The notes beneath the pieces were generated by a model that ran no database searches, was not told the DNA's origin, and worked only from the letters and a program-made list of their open reading frames with translations. Source: Brugia malayi (lineage: Eukaryota > Nematoda > Chromadorea > Rhabditida > Onchocercidae). From it: 30,761 bases of DNA. Shown piece after piece: positions 1 to 11,237 of the stretch. A program made the translations under genes and the position numbers. The stretch is taken from positions 1 through 30,761 of the forward strand of contig NW_025062338.1 of assembly GCF_000002995.4 (NCBI RefSeq), read 5' to 3'. How positions within the stretch are numbered: the stretch's first letter is position 1; each line of letters begins with the position of its first letter.

Positions 1-1289
1 TTTCTAATCGATCGAGTGCAAATCGTATTGCTGATTACGAGGCGTCGTTGAGAATTTCGTTGTAACATCAATTAGAATTGCTTAAAACACTGTGAAAGTA
101 TGGTTGAAATATGAATCAAATTGATCGATATCACTAAAAAGTTGCTAAGTTTAAGCTTAATTCTATCATTTATCTTATAAATTTGCATAAAACGAGAGAA
201 AATTACCATATGCATAAATTAGCATTTATCACAATATTTTATCGCAATTTAGCATTATGAAAAAGGCAACATCATTTTGAGTGAACAGTCAGTTTTGCAG
301 TGGAACTAATTATTCATGCATGACACATGCATGCAGTGATTACGTGCTACTAGCATGCAAACATTAATCGAACAATGTTCGCAAGCTATTTAAATGAATT
401 TGGACGGAATAAAGAAAAGAATAATTTTGGCTACCAATAATTTCTTGCTTCGGATTTAAAAATGAAATTTATTCAAAGCAAATAAACAAATAAATAAAAA
501 CACTTACCAAATTAACATATGGAAGCAATAATAAATGGAATGTAAAGATTGGCAGAAACAATTAGCGTATATTTGTGTAATTTCTGTGCAAGCATTAAAA
601 TGCTTACATAAACACTATAATTAGCATTGTATTTAGCAGATTTCTTCATAGAAATGAAATAGCGCATTTTGTTACTCTCCAAAAATAAATAAATAATTTT
701 TTTCTTTTAAAATCCTAAATGATTATATTTAATAATAACGCGTTTTGGACGGTCTAACAGTGATCATTATTATCAATTGATCATTTGTAATTGATTAAAG
801 TTAACATATTAAACTGAAATAATCAGCTGTGATTTCATTAATGATAATGGGTGATATTTCAGAATGCTTATAACGGAAAAGAAATGAAAAGGAGGGACAA
901 GTAGGAAAACTTTAACAGGAAAGTAGGAAAACTATTATAAGAAGTGAAATTTTTTGGTGATATTTAGTGATCATAGCAAAGCTATACTTAATATGCAAAT
1001 TTTCAAATGATTCATTATGCATACTGCTTGAATCAAATATGTATAAAGCAATATTATTAGTGATAAAATTCTTATAAAAATTTTTTCGCATATTGTTTAA
1101 AATGTATTTTTTGATGCATTCCAATTTTTGCATTGATTCATTTATAAATTTTTAAAAGCGGAAATGTAATTAGCTGTTTAAACAATTCGTAAACTAACTA
1201 TAAAATCTATTTATTGATCAAAATGACAGAATTAAAAATGCCATGCTTTTTTCAAATAATCTTTAACTTCTCAAAACTCAAAACCAAGC
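1..1289. other. AT-rich intergenic DNA, no gene seen
   Basis: No frame on either strand shows protein-like composition with splice signals. The only local structure is a small cluster of TGCATG/GCATGC motifs around 315-360, the same motif that dominates the satellite at 13600-15330. A 73-codon minus-strand open frame at 912-1133 is Asn/Lys/Ile-rich and looks like chance. Confidence 0.6.
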
Positions 1290-2930
1290 ATCAATGATTA
1301 ACTAATTTGCAGCATTTTCTTAATAACGAAAATTTAAATTTGAGTAAAAAATTAATTTTAATTGCAATAATGATTTAAAACTATGACTAATTAAAAATTT
1401 AATCAATTTTGCTATTGAAATAATGTTTAAAATTCAATTATTATTGTTTAATTTATTATTCAAGTTGAAAAATGACTGCACCGAATGTGACCAGTGCCAT
1501 ACAGAGCAATGAAAATAATCAATTAAGTTCAAATTATGTCTTTTTTCTAATTAAATTATATTTTTTAGTTGTTTAAACACTTAATTAAATTGAAATTTGC
1601 TATTACTAGAACTTATTTTCAAATTCTATATACAATAACTAATACTAATTGCTGCATTTTCCTAATATTAAAATTTAATTTTAATTGGAGAATGATTTAA
1701 AACTATCACTGTTTAAAAATTTAATTAATTTTGCTGCTGAAATAATGTTTAAAACTAAATTATTAAAATTATTTAAATTGAAAAGTGACCACACCGAATG
1801 TGACCAGTACCCATACAGAGCATGGAAAACCATCAATTAAATTCAAATCATGTATTTTTCAAATTAAATTATATTTTTTAATAGTTCAAACACTCAATTA
1901 AATTGAAATTTGCTAGAACCAGAACTTACTTTTAAGTTCTATATACAAAAACTAATACAAATTGCAGCATTTTATTAATAATAAAAATGTAAATTTGAAT
2001 TACAAATTAACTTTAATTGCAAGAATGATTTATTATTTTTGAACTTAATTGATTATGTTTTATGCATTGTACCAGAGCTGGTCATTTATTGTGTGGTCAT
2101 TTTATAGTTTAAATATTAAAATACGCTTTTGTAATTGAGTTTTACGTAAAAATTCATCAGCAAAATTAATAAAACTTTCAATTAATCATGGTTTCAATTC
2201 AATTTAAGAATTAAATAATATATTCAATTAAGTTCAAAATATTGCTATTTTAGTAGTTTTGGCACTTTATTAAAATTAAAATTGGTAATTTAGAACAAAT
2301 TTCCTTGTTTAATGTAAGAAAACAATTACAAATTTTTAAATTTTTAAAAAAATCAAAATTTAAATTTGAAATAAAATCCAATTTAAATCAATTAAATTTA
2401 AAAATGGTAATAATTATAAATCATTCTTGCGATTAAAATTAAATTTTAATTCGAATATAAATTTTTATTATTAAGAAAATGCTGCAATTTGTATTAGTTC
2501 CCTTATATGAAACTTAAAAACAAGTTCTGGTATTGGCAAATTGCAATTTAATTAAGTGTTTGAAAAACTTAAAAACATAATTTAATTAGAAAAAAAGACA
2601 TAATTTGAACTTAATTGATTATTTTCTATGCTCTGTATGGTCACTGGTCACATTCGGTGTGGTCACTTTTCAATATAAATAAAAAATTAAACTTTAATAA
2701 TTGAGTTTTAAACATTATTTCAGCAGCAAAATTAATTAAATTTTTAAATAGTGATAGTTTTAAATCATTCTTGCAATTAAAATTAAATTTGAATTCAAAT
2801 TTAAATTCTTATTATTAGGAAAATGCTGCAGTTTGTATTGGTTCCTTTATATAAAGCTTAAAAATAAGTTCTGGTTCTAGCAAATTTCAATTTAAATAAA
2901 TGTTTAAGCTACTAAAAATTATAATTTAAT
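1290..2930. repeat. F1 repeat block: direct then inverted copies
   Basis: F1 is an AT-rich repeat with a period of about 310-345 bp. Its landmarks are 'gcagcattttcctaata', then a GC-richer core 'gaccacaccgaatgtgacca' with 'catacagagca', then 'aatcaattaagttcaa'. Direct copies are anchored at about 1308, 1652 and 1962 (cores near 1475 and 1790). The orientation flips at about 2400, with inverted copies anchored near 2480 and 2820 and the inverted core at 2628-2665. The stretch between about 2040 and 2400 is a more diverged copy. No coding frame exists. The repeat class is unknown. Confidence 0.85.
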
Positions 2931-2934
2931 AAGA

Positions 2935-3090
2935 CTTTAAAAGTTAACTTTAAAGCAAACTTTCATTGCAGAAATTAATTAAATCTGCAATTATAATTGA
3001 TTTCAAATATTTTTTAAATATTAATTTTAGTCACAAATCCAGATAGGATTACTTAAGAAATTTCGACAGATTTTAAAAGTTTTAATTTTT
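2935..3090 (-). repeat. F2 repeat, inverted copy
   Basis: This is the reverse complement of the F2 unit that is tandemly arrayed at 19370-21385. It contains the inverted forms of the 'tttgctttaaagttaact' segment, the hairpin-like 'ttgcaga...tctgcaa' segment and the 'ctgtcgaaatttcttaa' segment. It sits back to back with the direct F2 copy at 3696-3995, so the F1 copies between them are framed by inverted F2 sequences. Confidence 0.85.
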
Positions 3091-3695
3091 AAGTTTTATA
3101 TAAAAGAACTAATTCAAACTGCAGCATTTTCCTAATAATAAAAATTTATATTTGAATTAAAATTTAATTTTAATTGCAAGAATAGTTTATAATTATCACT
3201 ATTTAAAAATTTAATTAATTTTGCTGCTTAAATAATGTTTAAACTCAATTATTAAAATTATTTAAGTTGAAAAATGACCACACCGAATGTAACCAATGAG
3301 CATAGAAAATAATGAATAAAGTTCAAATTATTTCTTTTTTTCTAATTAAATTAGAATTTTTAGTAGCTTAAACACTTAATTAAATTGAAATTTGCTAATA
3401 CCAGAACTTATTTTTAGTTTTATATAAAAGAATTAATTCAAATTGCTGCATTTTCCTAATAATTAAAACATAATTTTGAAATAAAATTTTGATTTTAGTT
3501 GCAAGAATGGTTTAAAACTATCACTATTTAAAAATTTAATTAATATTGCTGCTGAAATATTGTTTAAATTCCAATATTAAAATTTTTTAAGTTGAAAAAT
3601 GATCACATTGAGTGTGACCAGTGACCATACAGAGCACAGAAAGTTTTCAATTAAGTTCAAATTATGTCTTTTTTTCTAATTAAATTAGACAAAGT
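3091..3695 (+). repeat. F1 repeat, two direct copies
   Basis: Two tandem F1 units are anchored by 'gcagcattttcc' at about 3120 and 'gctgcattttcc' at about 3445. The GC-richer cores are near 3275-3300 and 3600-3640 and are diverged from one another. No coding content. Confidence 0.85.
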
Positions 3696-3995
3696 CAGTA
3701 AGTTCGAAATATTCATTTTAAAATGAATTATATTTTTCCAGCATTGGCAGATTTTAATTGAAACAGAATTATAAAGAAAATATTAAAACATTTTTAATAT
3801 TCGATTTAATAAAACTTTTAAAATCTGTCGAAATTTCTTAAGTATCCCTATCTGGATTTGTGATTAATTATTTAAAAAATATTGAAATTAATTGTAAATG
3901 CAGATTTGATTAATTTCTGCAATGAAAGTTTGCTTTAAAGTTAACTTTTAAAGTCTAAAGTTACCATGAAATATCAAAAACAGTCAATCAGATCA
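3696..3995 (+). repeat. F2 repeat, direct copy
   Basis: This is a nearly complete F2 unit: 'agcattggcagatttt', then 'aaatctgtcgaaatttctta', then the 'tgcagattt...tttctgcaa' hairpin-like segment and 'gctttaaagttaactttta'. It pairs as an inverted repeat with 2935-3090. Confidence 0.85.
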
Positions 3996-4345
3996 AGTTT
4001 ATAATCTATTTTAAAATTTTATTAATTTTGCTGCTGAAATAATATTTAAAACTCAATTATTAAAGTTTAATTTATATTTTTCTAAGTTGAAAACTGACCA
4101 CACCGAGTGTGACCAGTGACCATACAGAGTATAGAAAATAATCAAGTTCAAATTATGTCCTTTTTTCTTATTGAATTATATTTTTTAGTAGCTTAAACAT
4201 TTAATTCAATTGAAATCTGCCAGAATTCTTTTTTAGTTTTGTATAAAGGAACTAGTACAAATTGCAGCATTTTCCTAATAATAAAAATTTAAATTTGAAT
4301 TAAAATTTAATTTTATTTGCAAGAATGGTTTAAAACTATCACTGT
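3996..4345 (+). repeat. F1 repeat, direct copy
   Basis: A single F1 unit has the core at about 4096-4130 and the 'gcagcattttcctaata' landmark near 4264. It ends the left-hand repeat block. Beyond it the sequence is AT-rich with no recognisable repeat. Confidence 0.8.
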
Positions 4346-5581
4346 TTCACTAAATACTTTATTCATATTTAATATGATATCCTTTGATGATTCATTTTTT
4401 TTTGTTTAATTTCTTTTGCATGAAAATATTTCATTACTAATTTAATATTATTTAATCGTATTTATTGGAATAAATTTCATTTTATTTCAATTGATTAAAT
4501 GAAATCAATGAAATGACTTTATATTGATTTCCCATTTTAAATTATAATTTCTTTCTACTAATTAATTAAGTTTATAATCAGTTTAAAAAGCAAAATTTCT
4601 ATGCATTCCAAATTTTCATATAAACCTAACAAATTTAATTAAATTTCTCTTTTTTTCCAAGTTATCTTCTTGAGATATAAGCTGTAAATTAATCAGAATT
4701 TCTTTTTTTGTAATTATTAAGATTTAGTTGAAAATACTTTATATAGATATAATGAACACATTTTGCATCATGTACTATTACTAATCATTATTAATTTTAA
4801 AAAACACAAATTTAATAAATATAAATCTTCTTTTTGCTATCTTTCTCTTCCCGTGCAAAAAAAAAGAAAATTAATTGTAGAAGAATGAAAAAGATTAAAC
4901 GATTAGTTGAGTATTTAATTACTTCCATAAGTTTTGAAGCAAATTTAAATTACAAATTTAATTATTATTACCTTCTTTTTAACAAATCTTATTTATCTAT
5001 GAATAAAAAATTAGTATATTTCTGTAATCATTGCTCTAAATTAATATTTATTTTAACACATTTAAACATTTCGATATTTTATTTTGTTAGTTTCATTTCC
5101 ATAACAGAAAAATATGTATAAAAATAGAATGAAATTCATTAAAAAAAATTTTTGTTTTTGTCTTGTTGTTACTGAAAGTAATTTAGAATGGAATAATTTG
5201 AATGATGCAAAATTTTGATAATTAATTTTTTTGCAGATGTAATTTTTATTAGATAATTAATTTTGAATTAGTCGATTAAAAACATCGATAACTATTTTCT
5301 GATGCTAATGCTTTTGTAACAAAAGTAATGGACCTATGCAGTACGCTTCTCCCATCTATCTTAAAAGGTTTTCATTTTCTCATTTATTTTATCACTAGTT
5401 AATTTTTATTATTTAGTTTATTTATTCAAATATCGTTTACAATCCTAAATTTAATCTATATGTTAATTTAAAATTTTACTAAATACAAATGATTGAAATG
5501 AAGATTAATTGATTTTCATGTTCATATAAAGCAATCGTATATTTATTTCATTCAACAATTTGCAAACGTAAATTCTTCATA
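4346..5581. other. AT-rich intergenic DNA, no gene seen
   Basis: The sequence is low-complexity A+T with short homopolymers. The longest open frame (4834-5121, plus) is Lys/Asn/Tyr/Phe-rich with no splice context, so I treat it as chance. This stretch is the presumed 5' flank of the small gene that begins at 5582, but no clear promoter motif or T-rich trans-splice acceptor is visible directly before that start. Confidence 0.5.
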
Positions 5582-6845
5582 ATGACGTTTATCCGTGACG
5601 TTGATACGTTATATACGTGCAGATCACCGTATTATCTTTATCGACCGTATCAGCTTGAAATTCAACGAACAACAATTCCTAACAATTCAGCAGTGCTTCA
5701 TCGTACACCAAATCTTGATATCTTATCAGAAATTAATCGACGATCTAGACGACTCGAACGTATTGTTTCTTATCAAAAAATTTTATCAGTTACTCAGGTA
5801 TTTTCGTTTTTTGTTTTGAATTTTTGATAAAAAATTGAATGTAATAAGTTTTACTTTTCGAAAACATTTGTAATAATCTAAGAATTGTATGAGTTAATAT
5901 GAAAAATTTTTTTTTATCATAATATATTTGGATTTAACTTTTACTTAAGAAATATTTTCAATATTTTCAATTATTTCGTTTTAAAAATTAGTGATAACTA
6001 CTTACCTGTCAATTTGAATTTGCCATAACAAGTTGAAAATTAAACTTGAATTTATTATAAATTTTTTTACTATTTTTTTTTTTTGTTAATTTTTGCAATA
6101 AGAAAAGTAAAGACAGAAAATTCAAGTTTTTTTTTTTTTTTTTTTTTTTTTGATAATAATTTTTCTTAAAATAAAAGAGCAAAAAGTTTCATAATTTGAG
6201 GCATAAAAAGCAACTAAATTATTAATTGCGATAATTTATAAATATCAAATGACAGCACATATACGAAGGGTTAAATTTTATATGTTATTTTCCAATTAAA
6301 ATAAATTACAAGAAATAATTTTCGTTTTTATTTCACATTTTAAAAGAAACAAAAAAAAAAGGAACGATTCTTTTAGACGTTACTTTCACTACATTTGATT
6401 ATAATGGAAATGACAAAATTTTTGTTAATACGGGAGCATTTCAATAATTGGGAACAAAAATTTGTCCTCGTAAGTTTAATCATTCCTTTCATTTAAATAG
6501 CATTTAAATACTAATAAAATATACTAATTTCTTTAAAAATGTTAAACTTTCTTTAACCTTTTTTTTTTTTTTGAAAGTTAAAGTATTTGCAATTGAAAAT
6601 TATGTTCATTTTGCTGAAAAGTTAGCGACAGAAAATTTTAGAAAATAATCGAAATAATAGAAAGAATTCAGAATGATAATTATTGATAATTTCAGATATG
6701 CGAAATGTTTCAACCAATACTTTTTGCTACTATTGCATTTATAACATTTTACAGCGTTTTGCGACCAACAAAAAGTATCACACAAATCGCTATCGCATCA
6801 CTTGTCGCAACATTAAAACCATTATTCAATGAAATGCTCGTTTAA
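5582..6845 (+). CDS. Unrecognised small membrane protein, three exons
   Basis: I do not recognise this gene. Three phase-0 exons, 5582-5797, 6377-6469 and 6696-6845, join into a 152-residue protein. The junctions follow splice rules: a GTATTT donor, a TTTTAG acceptor, a GTAAGT donor and a TTTCAG acceptor. Residues 1-72 are polar and rich in Arg/Tyr, with a basic patch (NRRSRRLER) near residue 55. From about residue 73 the protein is hydrophobic. One segment around 106-122 is a convincing membrane span, and stretches at about 73-90 and 134-147 could be further spans or amphipathic helices. The exon codons are mixed and less AT-biased than the flanks, which supports real coding. The gene lies beyond the 3' side of the hif-1 exons in opposite orientation. 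If hif-1 continues leftward it would be nested in a hif-1 intron. Nothing in the sequence gives its function. Confidence 0.6.
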
Positions 6846-7361
6846 AAGATAAATTGCATTATTATTATCAATGCAATTCAATTTATATAACAAAGAAAAA
6901 AAAAATCTGCAGAAATCATTTATAATCCATCAGTTTATATATATATATATATATATTTTTTTTGATTTTAAATTATTATTGTAAATTCTAATTTTTATTT
7001 TTAGTGATAATCAGAATTTTAGCGTAATTTAAATTTAGTGAAACATTTTTTCTATTTTGTTCTTACTAAATTTGAAAATTTTCTTTCACTCTTTTTTTTG
7101 ATTTGATTTAAAACAAAAGTAGACAAATTCTATCAGCAAGATTATTTTCTTTTAAAATAAGTTTTATCTCTTAAAATTCACGACTGCTTTTTAATCGAGT
7201 TTGAAATTTAAATTTTATTAAGTGAGTTTTATAAGAATATACATGTGCAAGAATATACATTAATTTTATTAGTTTTATAATTTTATACATAGTTTTATAT
7301 GAATATATATTACAAACACAACAGACAATCGCTGCACTAACAAGAAGTAGAGAGAACAATT
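6846..7361. other. AT-rich spacer between the small gene and hif-1 exons
   Basis: It contains a short TA microsatellite near 6939-6956 and repeated 'ttataagaatataca'-like segments at about 7228-7310. The minus-strand open frame at 7171-7365 is not supported by splice signals or composition. No exon with PAS-B or later HIF features was found here. Confidence 0.5.
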
Positions 7362-7400
7362 TCATAAAGTAGAAATGCTTTCTCGAAAATCGTCACCCAT
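7362..7400 (-). other. Possible short terminal exon of the hif-1 transcript
   Basis: On the minus strand a TTATTATCAG acceptor precedes an in-phase stretch encoding MGDDFRESISTL and then TGA (stop at 7364-7362). It is in phase 0 with the donor that ends the PAS-A exon at 7557, giving a 156-nt intron. The residues loosely resemble the next part of a HIF PAS-A domain (a Gly followed by an acidic/aromatic run). If used, the product would end inside PAS-A. It may instead be a decayed exon or a chance match. Confidence 0.35.
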
Positions 7401-7556
7401 CTGATAATAAGGGTTATTGAGGAAAAACTTTTTTTCTCACATTTATGATGTCGTCTTCAATACAATTTTCAACAGAAATAGTAGGCATAAATTTTTTATT
7501 TCGTTTAAGTCAATCTATTTAGAAAAGCGGAAAAAAAAAAGGAAAATGTAACATAC

Positions 7557-8322
7557 TTGCGTAAGTCCGAGGTAGATGGAGACACTTTCACTAACGTATA
7601 GGATGATACCATCCAGGTCAACAATAGCCAGAAAACCATCTAAACACTCTAGCAATGTTGTTTCAGACCATAAACATCGATGTTCCTCAGTGAGATTAGT
7701 TTTCAAAACTGAAATTTATTTTTATTCCAAAAATTTGAAGATTCAAATTATTTAAATTCAAAAAAAAAACTTTTGAAGTTCCAGATAAAAACTATTTGGA
7801 ATATTTACTGTCACATAAGGTATCCAACAAAGAGATCGAAATCTGAGCATCAAAATTGAAAATTAACATCCAGTAATTTCAAGGAATCTCTTTCCGGCAT
7901 TTTCAAATAAAGCTAAACAATATATTGGGAAGATTTATTACTCCCACTAATTCTAACGGCTAGATTCCAATGATGTTTTTAAATAACCTGCTTGCTTACG
8001 CTGCAACTGGCGTGCATTTCAGGTTTTCATAGCTAAAGTTGAAGGAAAATGAATTTGCCTAATGTGGGCTGTTTATTTTGAAAATTTACATAATGCAAGA
8101 TATCAATAATTCTTGTTAACAAAAAAAATACATTTCGTTGCAACTTTTCGTAACCGGCAAAGAGTCAATGCAACCCGCAATATAGCAATCCGATCCACAT
8201 GTGTAACTGTTGCTTCATCAACAATTGGTATCACTACTTTGAGATCCGTAAAGATATCCGCTTCCTTACCACGTCGATCACGTGCAGCAAAACGAGATGA
8301 CTCACGACGTCGGTCAAGATTT
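7557..8322 (-). CDS. hif-1: HIF-1-type bHLH-PAS transcription factor, partial (two exons)
   Basis: The product would be a hypoxia-inducible-factor alpha subunit, a nuclear DNA-binding factor that pairs with an ARNT/AHA-1 partner and is controlled by prolyl hydroxylation. Exon 8132-8322 encodes the bHLH: a basic segment ([17 protein letters not shown]), helix 1 (ADIFTDLK), a loop and helix 2 ([18 protein letters not shown]). Exon 7557-7708 encodes the start of PAS-A, with [14 protein letters not shown] and [14 protein letters not shown], which is closest to the HIF branch of the family (the GLTQ ending and CLDGF core). The donor at 8131 (GTATTT) and the acceptor before 7708 (TTTCAG) agree in phase, and the second exon ends at a GTATGT donor. 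The bHLH exon needs two leading bases from an upstream exon. The rest of PAS-A, PAS-B and the oxygen-dependent degradation motif are not visible here. The gene either continues beyond the left edge across a very long intron or is truncated. Confidence 0.85.
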
Positions 8323-9477
8323 CTAAAAAAAATAAAAAAAAAACTAGTATTTTCAGACACATACAATGAATGCAAAAACAAATTACCTGATAAATCCCTT
8401 CTATTTTGATTCAAAAGATTTCATTCGGACAATATTAGTATAACTTAAAGTAAAATCAATGGTGAAAACAATTTGGTGGTTGGTAATTATTATTTTTTTT
8501 TTATCACTGAACTATGTCAATTTGAAAAGAATGAATAGAATTAGACCTGTGCAATTTATTTCTTTTTTTATATGAATTAGAATTACTTGGTTAATACAGT
8601 CATTAAAATATTAATCATTAAGAGTATAATCGCCTGACTGTCTACTTCATAATCTTAGCTAGAAGAAAACAAAGATTTGTCATTATCTTGAAATGCTGCT
8701 AGAAAAAGATTTTTGAAAAATTATAGAATGTACGAAAATTCTTAAAATATGACACAGAAGAACTAACCATCAATATGAAAAAAGATTATTAGTCAACAAA
8801 ATTTATACACCGAAAGTGCACAATAAGTATGACAGAAATAGGTAGAAATGTTTATGAAATTATTAGTTTAGTATGCAAAAGCAAAGAATGCGAATGACGC
8901 AGAAAAAATGTAAAATAAGAAAAAGACAGAATGATAAGAAAAAATAATGCAGAAAAAATTGAAAGTAACTAAGAAAACATTGACAGTGTTAGAAATGAAT
9001 TTTAAAGCAAAGAAAAAAGCAATAGATAACTATATCTAATAGAATAAAGTTTAAGAATCCGTAGAACTATAAACCAAACATAAATGATGTTTATTATACT
9101 TGAATGATTTAATAGCTATTATCGTGCAAATCCACGAAAATAAACATCATTTCTCAAGGTTATACAAGGTTAAAAAGACCACAGCCCTACCCTAACATAA
9201 CATCGAAACATCAACTACCACCAGACAGGTACGATAATCATAAACACACCGACAGTGCAAGATTGATCATCGTCTGATAATGTACCGTATAGCTCGAGGT
9301 TTGTTAAGTGCACTTTGACATTGTAATATGTCGTTTTACACGTTTCAGAGTAACAAAAAGCGGCAAATTTGTCATTAATTTTTACCCGACAAGATAAATA
9401 GTCGGAGATTTAATCAAAAGACAATTGAAATAAGAAACTTTCATTAAATCTATATTAGTTATTTCATTTCATATTAC
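8323..9477. other. Presumed intron or 5' flank of hif-1
   Basis: No exon with the phase needed to feed the bHLH exon was identified here. The overlapping open frames at 8103-8414 are the bHLH exon itself and its antisense shadow. A GC-richer patch at about 9160-9330 has no coding signature and could be regulatory, but no motif can be named. Confidence 0.45.
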
Positions 9478-9614
9478 CTCGCTTTTCCTCGTTTTCATTG
9501 TTTCTTGCTAAAAAGGCCAACTGTTTAATGATTATATAAGGAAACAAAAATCTCAAATCACTTACTGTTTTCGACTAAATTCCGTAAAAATTCGGCATCA
9601 TGTCCACTCATCAT
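9478..9614 (-). other. Two candidate 5' exons, possibly of hif-1
   Basis: On the minus strand, ATG ATG at 9614 opens 49 nt encoding MMSGHDAEFLRNLVEN and ends at a consensus GTAAGT donor (exon 9566-9614). A 58-nt intron ending CCTTTTTAG leads to a 30-nt exon at 9478-9507. That exon continues the frame as TRNNENEEKR and ends at GTAATA. HIF proteins usually have a short, charged, Lys/Arg-containing N-terminus before the basic region, which fits. The phase does not fit: this pair leaves one base, while the bHLH exon at 8322 needs two. A missing small exon of length 3n+1 would reconcile them. Otherwise these exons belong to something else. Confidence 0.4.
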
Positions 9615-11206
9615 TTAGAGAGATTGTATTGATAGGATGAAGTAAATAAATAAATAAATATCTCGTTAATTTTCCTCACCAATTTCACCAAAGCCAGAAA
9701 TTATATTGACAAATATCAAGTGAAATGGAGACACAATTTACATCTGAAGGTAATAAATTATATAACAGTTAAATGAGACATTTTTCTAATATTCAAACTT
9801 TGCGATAAAGTCATTTTGATATCATTGAAAAAATGAAAAACTTCCTCAAGAAAGAAACAGTATAGTTATGAATTTTAATTTAAATGAATTAAAACAAATA
9901 ATACAAAATAAAGAGTAGTAAGACTAAGTTAAATTGCACCAAACTCAAATATTGAATGTGGTAAAATTTTCACATATACGAATATAATAACAAGCTATAG
10001 CGATTTTCTTTTTTTTTTTTTTTTTTTATGAAAATATTCTTTTTATGAAATGACAACTTTAATGTCAAACTGTCCTTTCTTTTAGTAAATAAATGTATGT
10101 TAGTCACATTTAACTTGGCAAATAATATTATCAAAATTTTTTAACCTAAAAAAATATTCATTGTTATAATTTTTGGAAAAAGGAGATTTTCAATGAGTCG
10201 CAAAGATAACTCTGTTTGATCCCTCTTCATCCCATTTTTCTAGTTAACTTTATGATATATCGGTAAAATAGACAAATTAGTAAATAAATTATCTATCATA
10301 GTGAGAATATTTTACATACATAACGCTGCTAGGATTAACTAAATTTCAATTATTCAAATGTATTTCCATCGATCTGTCATGTTCATGTAGAATATTATTA
10401 AGCTTTAACTCTATCACCTAACAGATCACATTATTAGTTTTTCAGTTCTTCTTTCTTTGATAATTTTATTTATTCTGCTGCGCAGTAAAACTTATAACCC
10501 TGTAACAATCTTAATCTGAAACCAGTTTCAACTATTCTTCTCTCCCCGTTCAACCCCATTCTTGTACCTTCCATTTCACAAATATGTCCTTCGCTTCATT
10601 CTTTTACCCATCATTACGAGTTAAAAAACTTAACTTTTCACTCACCTCTACAAATGACAAAATGAGATTTAGCAATAGCATCACACTTCTAATAACATCA
10701 CTTATTCTTATCAAATTGAAGCATTTTCAACTCAAAACTTCTCAGTTAATAAAGCAACAGGATTTGATATAATGTCTGCCATATTTGCAGTTAGTAAAAA
10801 GAAACCAAAAATAGAAAATTCGAAATGAAAATAATGTCTTAAAGATTCAGGAAACATGAGATTTATTATAATTTATCATCAGTTTTCATAATCAGAAATC
10901 TAAACTTGATAGATATGTTTATCTAACGAATGAATGTTTCTATCTACATAATAACATCTTATCACTTTATCTTCATTGCTGTTCAGATACAGTTAACTTT
11001 AACACTAACTGATAGATTACCTATTAGTTCAGCAATATTATTTCTATCGAAATTTTATTTAACAATTGGAATCATCTTAACAACATAATCTTAAATTATT
11101 TCGCATCCGAACTATTCAACAATTTGTAAGCATAAGTTAACAACTGTGTAAGCATAACATAAAGTTCGAATTACTTTGCTGTAATGCTAAGGAACGAACA
11201 TTGCAG

Positions 11207-11237
<31 letters not shown>

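Noticed and set aside
912..1133. 73-codon minus-strand open frame
   Set aside because: Asn/Ile/Lys/Phe-rich with no domain, no splice context and the same base composition as the flanks.
4834..5121. 95-codon plus-strand open frame
   Set aside because: Composition follows the AT-rich background, it starts in a Lys homopolymer region, and it has no recognisable protein features.
8113..8409. Plus-strand 98-codon open frame
   Set aside because: Antisense shadow of the hif-1 bHLH exon. The Arg/Ser-rich content is explained by the opposite strand.
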